Positions 53,420 to 61,016 of a stretch of 64,000 bases of DNA are shown here, one piece after another. The translations under genes were made by a program, and so were the position numbers. Source of the DNA: Ancylomarina sp. DW003 (GTDB taxonomy: Bacteria; Bacteroidota; Bacteroidia; Bacteroidales; Marinifilaceae); the NCBI RefSeq assembly GCF_029029505.1, contig NZ_JAKJSD010000007.1:1-64000 (forward strand), written 5' to 3'. The notes beneath the pieces are model-generated. The model did no database searches, was not told the DNA's origin, and was given only the letters and a program-made list of their open reading frames with translations. The first letter of the stretch is position 1. Every line of letters begins with the position of its first letter.

Positions 53420-54910
53420 ATGAAAAATAAACTATTTATTGTAGTGTTATGTCTTTCTGCAATGCAGATTCAAGCTCAGAATGTTGATTCTCTTTTAAAA
53501 GAAAAGAATAAAGCTTATAAATCTCTTAGTAAGCAAAGAGATAAGATAATAAAAGATTATAAGATAGATTTTGAAAGATATGTAAGCGAAGAGGATCATA
53601 AATTCGCTATATATTTAAAAAAGAGATGGACTGAATTTCAAGTTTTTTCAGGAAAGGAAATTCCAACGAAACCTAAACCAACAATTCCTCCTGTTTTTGT
53701 GCCTAATTCGAATATTAATAGGCTCGACCCCATAAAACTAATCGTCGATTCTGATATAGAATTAATTGATAATTCTAATTTAATTGAGAAAAGTGAAATA
53801 CCAATTCCTAGAGAACCCAATAAAAATAAAACCAATAGGATAACCGTTCTTGAGTTTGATTTTTTTGGACGTGAGATTATTCTTGGTATGGATCCAGCTC
53901 TTATTTCGAGTTTTGAAAAAGCCCCTAGCGAAATTGAATTTAGTGAGTATTGGACTAAAGCGGCAAGAGCAGATTATCCGTATGTTATTAATCAACTGAT
54001 TAAATATTCAAATGCGATGAAGCTCAACGATTGGGCTTACTATATGTTAGTTGATAAGTTATCTAAACAGATTCATCCTGAGGATAATAATTCCAAGGAG
54101 CTTTTAACTTGGTTTATCTTAGTGAAATCAGGTTATAATGCCAAGATAGGTTATAACGCTAACGATGTTAGTTTGCTGTTAGCTAGCAAACAGCAAATAT
54201 TTAGATATCCTTATGTGAGTTTAAATGGTTGCAACTATTACCTGCCAAAATCTCTAAACTCAACTATTTCTACTTACAAAAAAGATTTTGAAGGCTCCAA
54301 TGAACTTTTTAATGTTAGTCTGTATAAATCTCCAAATTTGGGTGCTGAAACTAAAACAAGAAATCTGTCTTTTAATTATCGGGGAGAGAACCATTCTTTA
54401 GCATTTGATTACCAACCAAGTTTAATAGCTTTCTATAATGAATATCCTGTTGTAGATTTTACTACTTATTTTAACGCATCAGTTTCTGAATTAACACATG
54501 AAAGTATTGTCAATCAGTTGAAGCCAATTCTTGACAATAAGAGTGAACTTGAACAGGTTGAAATTCTCCTAACATTTATCCATCAAGCTTTTCCTTATCA
54601 AACTGACGAGGAGCAATTTGGCAGAGAAAAATATTTTTTTGTTGAAGATATATTCTCCTATCCCTATAGCGATTGTGAAGACCGATCAGTATTGTTTACC
54701 TATTTGGTAAGATCACTAGTTGGGCTAAATACATTAGGACTTAAAACGACTGGGCACGTTTTTACGGCAGTAGAATTAGAAAATGTACGAGGTGACTACG
54801 TGGATTACAAGAGGGGACATTATATAGTTTGTGATCCTACTTATATGGGTGCTTCGGTAGGTGTGGCAATGCCAGATGTGTTAAATCAGAATCTAAAAAT
54901 AATACCATGA
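53420..54910 (+). CDS. Exported transglutaminase-like protein
   Basis: A 496-residue protein with a Sec signal (1-20). The C-terminal part holds a transglutaminase-like core: Cys near 418 in DCEDRSVLFTYL, His near 445 in GHVFTAVEL and Asp near 472 in VCDPTYMG, so the Cys-His-Asp triad is complete. An N-terminal coiled coil and a long middle part precede it. The start is the ATG at 53420; a GTG 3 nt before is an alternative. A 56-residue gene overlaps its stop by 4 nt. Enzymatic cleavage or crosslinking at the envelope is a possibility. Confidence 0.75.
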   Translation: MKNKLFIVVLCLSAMQIQAQNVDSLLKEKNKAYKSLSKQRDKIIKDYKIDFERYVSEEDHKFAIYLKKRWTEFQVFSGKEIPTKPKPTIPPVFVPNSNINRLDPIKLIVDSDIELIDNSNLIEKSEIPIPREPNKNKTNRITVLEFDFFGREIILGMDPALISSFEKAPSEIEFSEYWTKAARADYPYVINQLIKYSNAMKLNDWAYYMLVDKLSKQIHPEDNNSKELLTWFILVKSGYNAKIGYNANDVSLLLASKQQIFRYPYVSLNGCNYYLPKSLNSTISTYKKDFEGSNELFNVSLYKSPNLGAETKTRNLSFNYRGENHSLAFDYQPSLIAFYNEYPVVDFTTYFNASVSELTHESIVNQLKPILDNKSELEQVEILLTFIHQAFPYQTDEEQFGREKYFFVEDIFSYPYSDCEDRSVLFTYLVRSLVGLNTLGLKTTGHVFTAVELENVRGDYVDYKRGHYIVCDPTYMGASVGVAMPDVLNQNLKIIP

Positions 54911-55077
54911 ATTTTAAAGAAAGAGAGCTATTAAATTTTGTTAGGCAAGAACTGAATAGTGGTAAAATACATGTAGAAATACCATCATTCTTATTAGAAA
55001 ATATTGGTGACGAAATGCTGACAGAAATAAGAAGATTGTGTAAGCTGAATGAAGTTACTATTAATATAAATTTCTAA
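54907..55077 (+). CDS. Small protein translationally coupled to the transglutaminase-like gene
   Basis: A 56-codon frame that begins MNFKERELL and overlaps the stop of the preceding gene (ATGA). It is soluble, charged at the start, and has a short beta-prone middle (IHVEIPSFLLENIG). The overlap strongly suggests a real gene and a partner of the transglutaminase-like protein. No family is recognisable. Confidence 0.6.
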   Translation: MNFKERELLNFVRQELNSGKIHVEIPSFLLENIGDEMLTEIRRLCKLNEVTININF

Positions 55078-55113
55078 AGTGAATTAGTACTAACCTTAAA
55101 AAAAAACAGAATT

Positions 55114-55779
55114 ATGGCAACAATGTTAACAGACAGAATGTCGAGCGAATTGCATTTGCATTATGCAAAAAGGCATGTACGTTTAAGTAAGCAAACAAAA
55201 GGAGCCGAAGAACTGGCGCGAGCTATGCTTTCTCCTATCGAGGCTTTAACAGGAACACAAGGGATGAGCACAAACAGTAAAGAAGCGAGAGCTTCGGCTT
55301 ACGACAATGTGGTGTTGCAAGATGGTAGTTTAGACGATGTTGTACGGAACATTTCTGATAGTGCAAAGCAGTATGATCGTAGCAATCCGGGGCGGGCTAT
55401 TTACACTTTATTGTTTCCCGATGGCAAAACAACAAGTATTACGGGAGCTTCAATATTAAAAGAACCGGATATTGCAGAACAGCTTTTGCAACGCCTTAAA
55501 AATTTGGGTGAAGAGCATTCATTATATGTACATGTAGAGCCATTAACAGCAGCCATTACCACTTCACGATCGGCAATTGCTGTTTATCGGGAAGCTATTA
55601 CAAACGAAAAAATGGTAATAGCCGAAGAAGAACTTGCACAGGCAGCATTACGAAAGCAATACGAATTCAATTTTCTGGATGCTGTAAAGCTATTTGGCAA
55701 AAACTATGCAAACAGGTTGTTTCCAAAGCTTGGTAACAACAAGAAAAAAGTGCAGGACGAAGAGGCTCCCACAGAATAG
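55114..55779 (+). CDS. Unknown protein at the head of the GC-richer cassette
   Basis: A 221-residue soluble protein without signal peptide; mostly helical, with a basic N-terminal helix (LHYAKRHVRLSKQTKG), a beta-like middle (PGRAIYTLLFPDGKTTSITG) and a Lys-rich tail. Codon use and GC content are higher than in the preceding cluster. It is followed by the repeat array and then by holin-like and amidase genes, so it may belong to the same transferred unit. Not recognised as a known family. Confidence 0.55.
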   Translation: MATMLTDRMSSELHLHYAKRHVRLSKQTKGAEELARAMLSPIEALTGTQGMSTNSKEARASAYDNVVLQDGSLDDVVRNISDSAKQYDRSNPGRAIYTLLFPDGKTTSITGASILKEPDIAEQLLQRLKNLGEEHSLYVHVEPLTAAITTSRSAIAVYREAITNEKMVIAEEELAQAALRKQYEFNFLDAVKLFGKNYANRLFPKLGNNKKKVQDEEAPTE

Positions 55780-55816
55780 CGTCTGAAAAGCCAAGGTAAG
55801 CTGTAGTTAGGGCATT

Positions 55817-56073
55817 AAAAGTACATTACCGACAAAGGGTAATCGACTACAAAGGCAATAAAAGTCCTTTACACAAGGATGGTAAAGGGCTTTTTGTGAA
55901 GAAAAAGTTGGTTACTGCAAACCTGCAACCCACAGATAAGGCACAAAAGAGCTGTTACCATGCCTGTAATGCCCATACTAAGTCTTAAAAGTATCTTACC
56001 ATGAACCTGTAACCAGCTTTCAAAGCGTGAAAAGTTGATTGCCACCAAACTGTAGCCTGGTTTTTAGACATTG
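55817..56073 (+). repeat. Array of six degenerate 42-43-nt hairpin repeats
   Basis: Units start at 55817, 55860, 55903, 55945, 55987 and 56030, spaced 43, 43, 42, 42 and 43 nt. Each begins AAAAG and carries a hairpin of the form TTAC (8-9 nt) GTAA: perfect with extra pairs in unit 1 (ATTACC/GGTAAT) and unit 2 (CTTTAC/GTAAAG), intact in 4 and 5, degenerate in 3 and 6. The unit length is not a multiple of three, so it is not a protein repeat, and repeats are too diverged for a CRISPR array. A partial unit may begin at 55786. Confidence 0.7.
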
Positions 56074-56214
56074 AGGTACATTTCGTTCCTTTCAGAAGAA
56101 GGAGATCGCAATTGGTCTTCGCAAGAGAACCTGGCAAACGGCCTATCCACACCCTTTGACTCTTTGAGTATCAGGAGTTAAGGGTAAAGTTATAAAGGTT
56201 AAAGTGTCAAGATA

Positions 56215-56340
56215 ATTCATAACTCGTAATTCCTAATTCGTAATTATTTCCTCTTTCACTCTTTCAAAATCAAGTACCAAGTATATACTACAAAGAACTA
56301 CTGACTATCAACCAATGACTATTGACCAGTAACTTTTAAA
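56215..56340. repeat. Low-complexity simple-type repeats before the holin-like gene
   Basis: Tandem degenerate words: TCGTAATTCC/TAATTCGTAATT (56222-56247) and TGACTATCAACCAATG/ACTATTGACCAG (56300-56333, period about 14). Such strings are frequent in Bacteroidota intergenic DNA. No promoter was recognised here. Confidence 0.4.
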
Positions 56341-56349
56341 TGACAGCTT

Positions 56350-56808
56350 ATGAATTTTTTATCTAAAATATTTAGCAAAAGTGCCAAAAATATTCTGGCT
56401 GATGGTGGTCGGATTATAGATCAAATTTCGACCTCGGATGAGGAAAAGATGAAAGCCAAAAATGATTTGTCGAATATCGTTTTTACAGCATTAAACGAGA
56501 TACAATCTGCACAAAAAGACATTATCATGTCCGAAACCCAAGGGGGCAAGCTTCAAAGAAGTTGGAGACCTCTGGTGATGTTGGCATTTGCCTTTATTGT
56601 GGTTTATTCCTACTTTATTCAGCCTGCATTCTTTCCCAAAGCCATCTCTATGGCCGACCAGCTCGAACCTGAATTCTGGCAGCTGTTGAAGCTGGGATTA
56701 GGTGGGTACGTGATAGGTCGATCGGCAGAAAAAATTGCTGGTTCTGTAACAAAAAATATAGATCTTCCTTTCCTGAGAAAAAAAGATAGAAAGAACATTT
56801 ACGGGTAA
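56350..56808 (+). CDS. Phage holin-like membrane protein
   Basis: A 152-residue protein with two or three hydrophobic segments (about 78-95 and 112-132, plus a weaker one). The organisation, an amphipathic start (NFLSKIFSKSAKNILADGGR), the RSWRPLVMLAFAFIVVYSYF helix and a basic end, matches holin-type proteins of phage and tailocin lysis modules. It is followed after 5 nt by an amidase, supporting a lysis role. It would let the amidase reach the cell wall. Naming is by resemblance and context. Confidence 0.6.
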   Translation: MNFLSKIFSKSAKNILADGGRIIDQISTSDEEKMKAKNDLSNIVFTALNEIQSAQKDIIMSETQGGKLQRSWRPLVMLAFAFIVVYSYFIQPAFFPKAISMADQLEPEFWQLLKLGLGGYVIGRSAEKIAGSVTKNIDLPFLRKKDRKNIYG

Positions 56809-56813
56809 CAGTT

Positions 56814-57650
56814 ATGCTAAAAATAAACAAACATTGGTTCGATAAATCGCAGGAAGTAACGCATTTGTCTTGTCCTAAGAATAGCTGTTTGTTCGATAGG
56901 GGACAGCCGGATACCATTATCATTCATTATACCGCGGGGCGCGACGGTGAGCGTTCTGCCAAATACCTTGCCGGGGATAATGTTAAAGCTTCAGCCCACA
57001 TTGTTTTAGATCGATCGGGGCATATCCATCAGTTGGTTCCTTTTAACACAATAGCCTGGCACGCAGGCCGCAGCTCCTATGCAGGCCGTTCAGGCTTTAA
57101 CCAATATGCCATTGGCATTGAGATTGATAATGCCGGTATACTGGAGCCAACGGGCGATAAATTCAAATCCTGGTTTGGCAGAGCTTATAGCAAAGAGGAA
57201 GTGGTTAAAGCGAAACATAGAAACGAAAATACGGAAAGGTACTGGCACACCTATACCGAGCAACAGATTGACTTGGTTGTACAAATTTGTGAGCAACTGA
57301 TGGAAAGCTATCCGACGATAAACACGATATTGGGACATGAAGAAATTTCTCCGGGCAGAAAACAGGACCCCGGTCCGGCCTTTCCCTTAGATAAACTGAG
57401 AAGCCTGCTTTTAGACAGCAGAGAAGAAGATATGCCTTCGGTATCGGAAAAAACCGAAGCTTATGTTGATGTACCCATGTTGAATATTAGAGAAATGCCC
57501 TCTGTACAATCTGAATTGGTTTATGCTCCACTAGAAAAAGGAACTAAGCTAATGATACAATCGAAGCACAAAAATTGGTATAAAGTTAGTGCACAGATTG
57601 AGGGGTGGGTGTTGGGGGAGTACCTTACTTTTGTTAATAAAATTTCTTAA
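56814..57650 (+). CDS. N-acetylmuramoyl-L-alanine amidase with C-terminal SH3 domain
   Basis: Cuts the bond between muramic acid and the peptide stem. The 278-residue protein has an Amidase_2 domain (about 25-185) with zinc ligands in TIIIHYTAG, TIAWHAGRS, and in the LGHEEISPG..DPGP region, and an SH3-like wall-binding domain (about 215-278). It has no obvious Sec signal, which fits a holin-dependent endolysin. It starts 5 nt after the holin-like gene. GC content is higher than in the flanking genes. Confidence 0.87.
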   Translation: MLKINKHWFDKSQEVTHLSCPKNSCLFDRGQPDTIIIHYTAGRDGERSAKYLAGDNVKASAHIVLDRSGHIHQLVPFNTIAWHAGRSSYAGRSGFNQYAIGIEIDNAGILEPTGDKFKSWFGRAYSKEEVVKAKHRNENTERYWHTYTEQQIDLVVQICEQLMESYPTINTILGHEEISPGRKQDPGPAFPLDKLRSLLLDSREEDMPSVSEKTEAYVDVPMLNIREMPSVQSELVYAPLEKGTKLMIQSKHKNWYKVSAQIEGWVLGEYLTFVNKIS

Positions 57651-57676
57651 TTTTATTGGAAATCAAAACGAATCCT

Positions 57677-58630
57677 ATGCCTATTATCACAGACAGCCTT
57701 CCCTCATATATTGCCAATGAGTTAGCCGAATTAAGAAGCGACCTTGATTCCAAAATTTCGAAAAAGGAGGAAGATAATATCCTTATTGCAACATGGAATA
57801 TCAGAGCTTTTGGTAATCTGACAAAAAAGTGGAAAGCTGAAGCTAAAGATAGCCCCAAACGAGATTTGCATTCCTTATTGTGCATTATCGAAATAATCAA
57901 AAGCTTTGATATTATTGCCGTTCAGGAAGTGAAAAACAATATTAAGTGTTTACGCGATACACTTAAAATGCTTGGCGCAGATTGGAGTTTTATAATGACA
58001 GATGTAACGAAAGGAGGCCCTGGTAATGGAGAGAGGTTAGCCTTTATTTTTAATACCCAAAGGGTTAAACTCTCCGGTTTGGCTTGCGAGATAGTGATTC
58101 CTAAAGAACAACTAAAAGACATTAGTGCCAATGCATTGGATAAACAATTTGCCCGAACACCCTATGCTGTAGGTTTTAAAAGAAAAGATAAAACTTTTGT
58201 GCTACTTACACTTCATGTGTTATATGGCGATAATTCTGCCGACCGTGTACCGGAATTAAAAGCAATAGCTGAATGGATGTACGATTGGGCCAAACAACTT
58301 AAAAGATGGAATCAAAGTTTAATAATTCTTGGCGATTTTAATATAGAGCGAGAGGGCGATGAAGCTTATAATGCTTTTGTATCCAAAGGGCTTTTTATTC
58401 CTCCTGATATTCGAACTTTACCGAGTACAATATTTAAAGAAATTAAATTATACGATCAAATTGGTTGGTATAGAAATAGCAGAAGGAAATCTCAAATTTC
58501 ATTGGAATTTCAGAGCGGAGGAATCTATGATTTTCGGGAAAAAGTGCTTACTGACAGGAATTATAGCTTATCAAAACTATCATTTAGAATTTCTGATCAT
58601 TTTCCACTTTGGTGTAAGTTTAAAGTTTAA
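57677..58630 (+). CDS. Endonuclease/exonuclease/phosphatase family protein
   Basis: A 317-residue DNase I-like (EEP) protein. The catalytic motifs are in order: WNIRAFG (about 38), QEV with the metal-binding Glu, GERLAFIF, LHV, GDFN and SDHFPLW near the end. The start is the ATG at 57677 (a TTG 21 nt upstream is possible). It lies 26 nt after the amidase. Whether it degrades DNA or a phosphate ester is open; with a lysis-like pair it may act on released DNA. It is the last complete gene before the SDR fragment. Confidence 0.8.
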   Translation: MPIITDSLPSYIANELAELRSDLDSKISKKEEDNILIATWNIRAFGNLTKKWKAEAKDSPKRDLHSLLCIIEIIKSFDIIAVQEVKNNIKCLRDTLKMLGADWSFIMTDVTKGGPGNGERLAFIFNTQRVKLSGLACEIVIPKEQLKDISANALDKQFARTPYAVGFKRKDKTFVLLTLHVLYGDNSADRVPELKAIAEWMYDWAKQLKRWNQSLIILGDFNIEREGDEAYNAFVSKGLFIPPDIRTLPSTIFKEIKLYDQIGWYRNSRRKSQISLEFQSGGIYDFREKVLTDRNYSLSKLSFRISDHFPLWCKFKV

Positions 58631-58688
58631 AAATTGAACCTCATTACTCAGAGTTGGAATTTTGGAAAATTAATCTTGCTTGCAAATG

Positions 58689-58837
58689 GTGATTATCTGG
58701 AATCGAGAGCATCTCGTACACCCATGAAAGAGCCTGGTGGCATGCAGCCTATTTTAAAAACGGTAGATTATATTTTGGATAACACGTATCTGACAGGACA
58801 GATTTTGTATTGCGACGGGGGAGAGCAGTTGCTGTAG
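58689..58837 (+). pseudogene. 3' fragment of an SDR gene (right copy of the direct repeat)
   Basis: Starts abruptly within sequence matching codon 190 of the SDR gene at 43519-44235 and runs in frame to a TAG at 58835. It lacks the cofactor motif and the catalytic Tyr-Lys, so it is non-functional. Five differences in 140 nt, all in third codon positions. It marks the right end of the inserted region and looks like an integration or recombination scar carrying another strain's allele. Confidence 0.85.
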
Positions 58838-58935
58838 TTGATGGTTCGTGGTTTATTTGTATAGAACCTATAGGGCTTGCTAATAATATTCTCCAATGGA
58901 GTAGATGTGCAAACCTTCTGATTTTTATTTCAAAT

Positions 58936-59063
58936 ACACCCTTTCGTCTGCCAACACTTTCCCTTTTAGGGAAAGATTATAAAAATAAATTTAGATTATT
59001 TAATCAACACGTGGTGATTGTTTCTCCCATTACAGGGGAGATGTCCGAAGGACAGAGGGGTGT
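58936..59063. repeat. Interspersed MITE-like repeat, copy B
   Basis: A 128-bp block sharing the left end, a central AGGGAAA segment and the right end with copy A at 4316-4480, but with a shorter interior. No transposase. It lies directly right of the SDR fragment. Confidence 0.6.
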
Positions 59064-59128
59064 TCAATTCTTATTTGTTTTATGAACATTTTGATTGTAA
59101 GTCGTTTGCGAATTAGTCTTACATCTTG

Positions 59129-59146
59129 TCCCGAAAGCTTTCGGGA
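59129..59146. terminator. Perfect palindrome near the end of the Nudix gene
   Basis: TCCCGAAAGCTTTCGGGA is a perfect palindrome, 10 nt past the stop of the Nudix gene on the minus strand. It could act as a terminator, though no T run follows; similar palindromes recur in Bacteroidota genomes. Confidence 0.4.
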
Positions 59147-59156
59147 TTATATCTCA

Positions 59157-59552
59157 CTATCTATTGATTAGCTTATGCACAATTGGCAGATCAGCTTCAG
59201 CCCAATCAAGTTTGAGCATTGTATCACAAGTTAGCCACTTTATATCCTTGTGAGCCAGAAGCTGGAAATTGCCTTGAGTGGATTCAATAAAGTAGGCTTT
59301 TAGTTTTACTATTTTATCACCGTAGTCGTGCGTATTTTCACACAAGAACTCACCACAACTGGCTTGGATATTGAATTCTTCGTAGAGCTCTCTTTCTAAA
59401 CATATCTCCGGTGTTTCTCCAATCTCGATTTTTCCGCCGGGGAATTCCCACTTACCAGCTTGTTCGCTGGAATCTTTTCTTTGTGCACACAAAAAGCGAT
59501 TACCCTTTCGAATAATCGCTGCTGTAACGTCTATTGTTTTTTTAGTCTTCAT
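59157..59552 (-). CDS. Nudix hydrolase (MutT-like)
   Basis: A 131-residue pyrophosphohydrolase that probably cleanses oxidised nucleoside triphosphates. The Nudix box is at about 37-59: GGKIEIGETPEICLERELYEEF, with Phe in place of the last Gly. It lies 12 nt downstream of the DUF819 gene in the same operon. Normal length for the MutT/NUDT1-like group. Confidence 0.9.
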   Translation of the reverse strand: MKTKKTIDVTAAIIRKGNRFLCAQRKDSSEQAGKWEFPGGKIEIGETPEICLERELYEEFNIQASCGEFLCENTHDYGDKIVKLKAYFIESTQGNFQLLAHKDIKWLTCDTMLKLDWAEADLPIVHKLINR

Positions 59553-59564
59553 TTCTATTTAATA

Positions 59565-60734
59565 CTAGCTTAGAAAAACTGCAATGGAAACACCAATAAA
59601 GGTTCCAATGATATAACCCAGAATCCCTACAAGAATACCAGGTGTTACCAGTTTCTTTTGTCCCATAGAAGCTGCCATAGGTGCAGCAACTGATGGTCCC
59701 ATAATATTTGCCGCAGAAGAAATAACCACTTCATAAACATCGAGCTTGAATAGTTTTGCCAGAGCCAATAGGAAAACGAAGTGGAAAAGCATGATGGTTA
59801 AGTAGAAAGCAAGTATAGCCGGACCAATTTCGAATATTTGGTGAATATTGGTAGCAGCGCCAATAACCGCGAGAAAGATATACATCATCCATAAACCAAT
59901 TGAAAAGGCCGTATTTTCTAATGCTTTTAGTTGCTTAGGGAAAAGGTTAGCAGCCAAAACAGCTAATAAGGTTATGAGAAGAATGCTCAGGTTTAATTCT
60001 GTATGAATCAGGCCTTGTAAATAGGGGGCTAAGAAGTTCCCTGTTCCTGCAATTAGAGCTGCAATAAAGACGGATACAGCTATGCGCTCCAATGTGATGG
60101 GGTAGTCTTCCTTTTTATCCTGATCGGTATTTTCAACTTGATTCTCTTTTTTAGGTTTTACAAAGAATCGAGCTAAAAACATTAAAGATGGCGTTAGGAA
60201 CAAGAAGAGTGTATAAAGGTTCGAAACCAAATTGTCGACAGCAATAGTTGCTGTAAACATAGGGTTGGTACTGAAATTTAAACTCTCTGCTGCAGCAATA
60301 AAGTTGACACTACCACCAATTAGCGTTGCAGCAATAACGCCTGCTGTATTTCCGGCATCTTCGCCTAAATCGATTAACGAAAAAGCAAGAAAACAGCCTA
60401 ATACAATTCCAATTGCTCCTATGGTGTAGGCCAGAAGTAGCTTACCACTTTCCTTTACAATTTTCAGCAGATTGGAGCTAAACAAAAGCATCGGGATTGA
60501 GATAGGAATGAAGTAAGTAAACACCATATCGTAGACCTCAACTTTTACGTTGGGATTAGAAGCTACAGGAAGAACGCCCAACATGGCTAATATAGACATG
60601 GATATCATGGTAACAAGAATACCCGATAGTTTTCCAAACCATTTTTTTTGTTCAGAATAGATACCAAAAGCTGCAGCACCTGCTACAATAAAAAAGAGTA
60701 TAAAATGACTGTCAGGTGAAATGAATGATTCCAT
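59565..60734 (-). CDS. DUF819 family membrane permease
   Basis: A 389-residue polytopic protein with about ten transmembrane helices, matching the DUF819 family (start SPDSHFILFFIVAGAAAFGIYS; repeated GA and SANNIMGPS-like Gly/Ser-rich loops near 345). The family resembles sodium-dependent carriers; the substrate is unknown. It precedes a Nudix gene in one operon. Confidence 0.85.
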   Translation of the reverse strand: MESFISPDSHFILFFIVAGAAAFGIYSEQKKWFGKLSGILVTMISMSILAMLGVLPVASNPNVKVEVYDMVFTYFIPISIPMLLFSSNLLKIVKESGKLLLAYTIGAIGIVLGCFLAFSLIDLGEDAGNTAGVIAATLIGGSVNFIAAAESLNFSTNPMFTATIAVDNLVSNLYTLFLFLTPSLMFLARFFVKPKKENQVENTDQDKKEDYPITLERIAVSVFIAALIAGTGNFLAPYLQGLIHTELNLSILLITLLAVLAANLFPKQLKALENTAFSIGLWMMYIFLAVIGAATNIHQIFEIGPAILAFYLTIMLFHFVFLLALAKLFKLDVYEVVISSAANIMGPSVAAPMAASMGQKKLVTPGILVGILGYIIGTFIGVSIAVFLS

Positions 60735-60864
60735 AGCGTGTATTTAGAAAATTGAGCCGCAATTTAGCTATTTTGTATTTTAAATGGGAAGGAATTATTG
60801 ATTTTGTAAAGTGTTGATTCTATAAGTATGATCAATCGAAAGTTTCTATTCATTTTAAGATTGT

Positions 60865-60969
60865 CCACGAATTACTCAAATTAACGCAAATTATTTTAGT
60901 GTACTTATTCTTTATAATGCACATCCTTTTTAGGTTACTTTAATTTGTGAAAATCAGCGGAATTTGTGG
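60865..60969. repeat. Imperfect inverted repeat of 27-nt arms
   Basis: The arm CCACGAATTACTCAAATT.. (60865-60891) pairs imperfectly with the reverse complement of the arm ending GGAATTTGTGG (60943-60969), sharing CCAC.AATT and CAAAT cores. Each arm also has internal AATT spacing of about 10 nt. It resembles a common intergenic repeat of the phylum. The rest of the gap between the DUF819 and ATP-grasp genes shows nothing. Confidence 0.5.
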
Positions 60970-61016
60970 TTTGAAATTTTTGTATAAGTAATATGGTATT
61001 ACTTAGAACAGTACCA

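Noticed and set aside
55817-56073. Possible CRISPR array
   Set aside because: Spacing is regular, but repeats are strongly degenerate, the variable and conserved parts do not separate into repeat and spacer, and no cas gene is near.
58634-58837. 67-codon open frame as a real gene
   Set aside because: All but its first 18 codons match the end of the SDR gene, and it lacks the cofactor and catalytic motifs; it is treated as a fragment.
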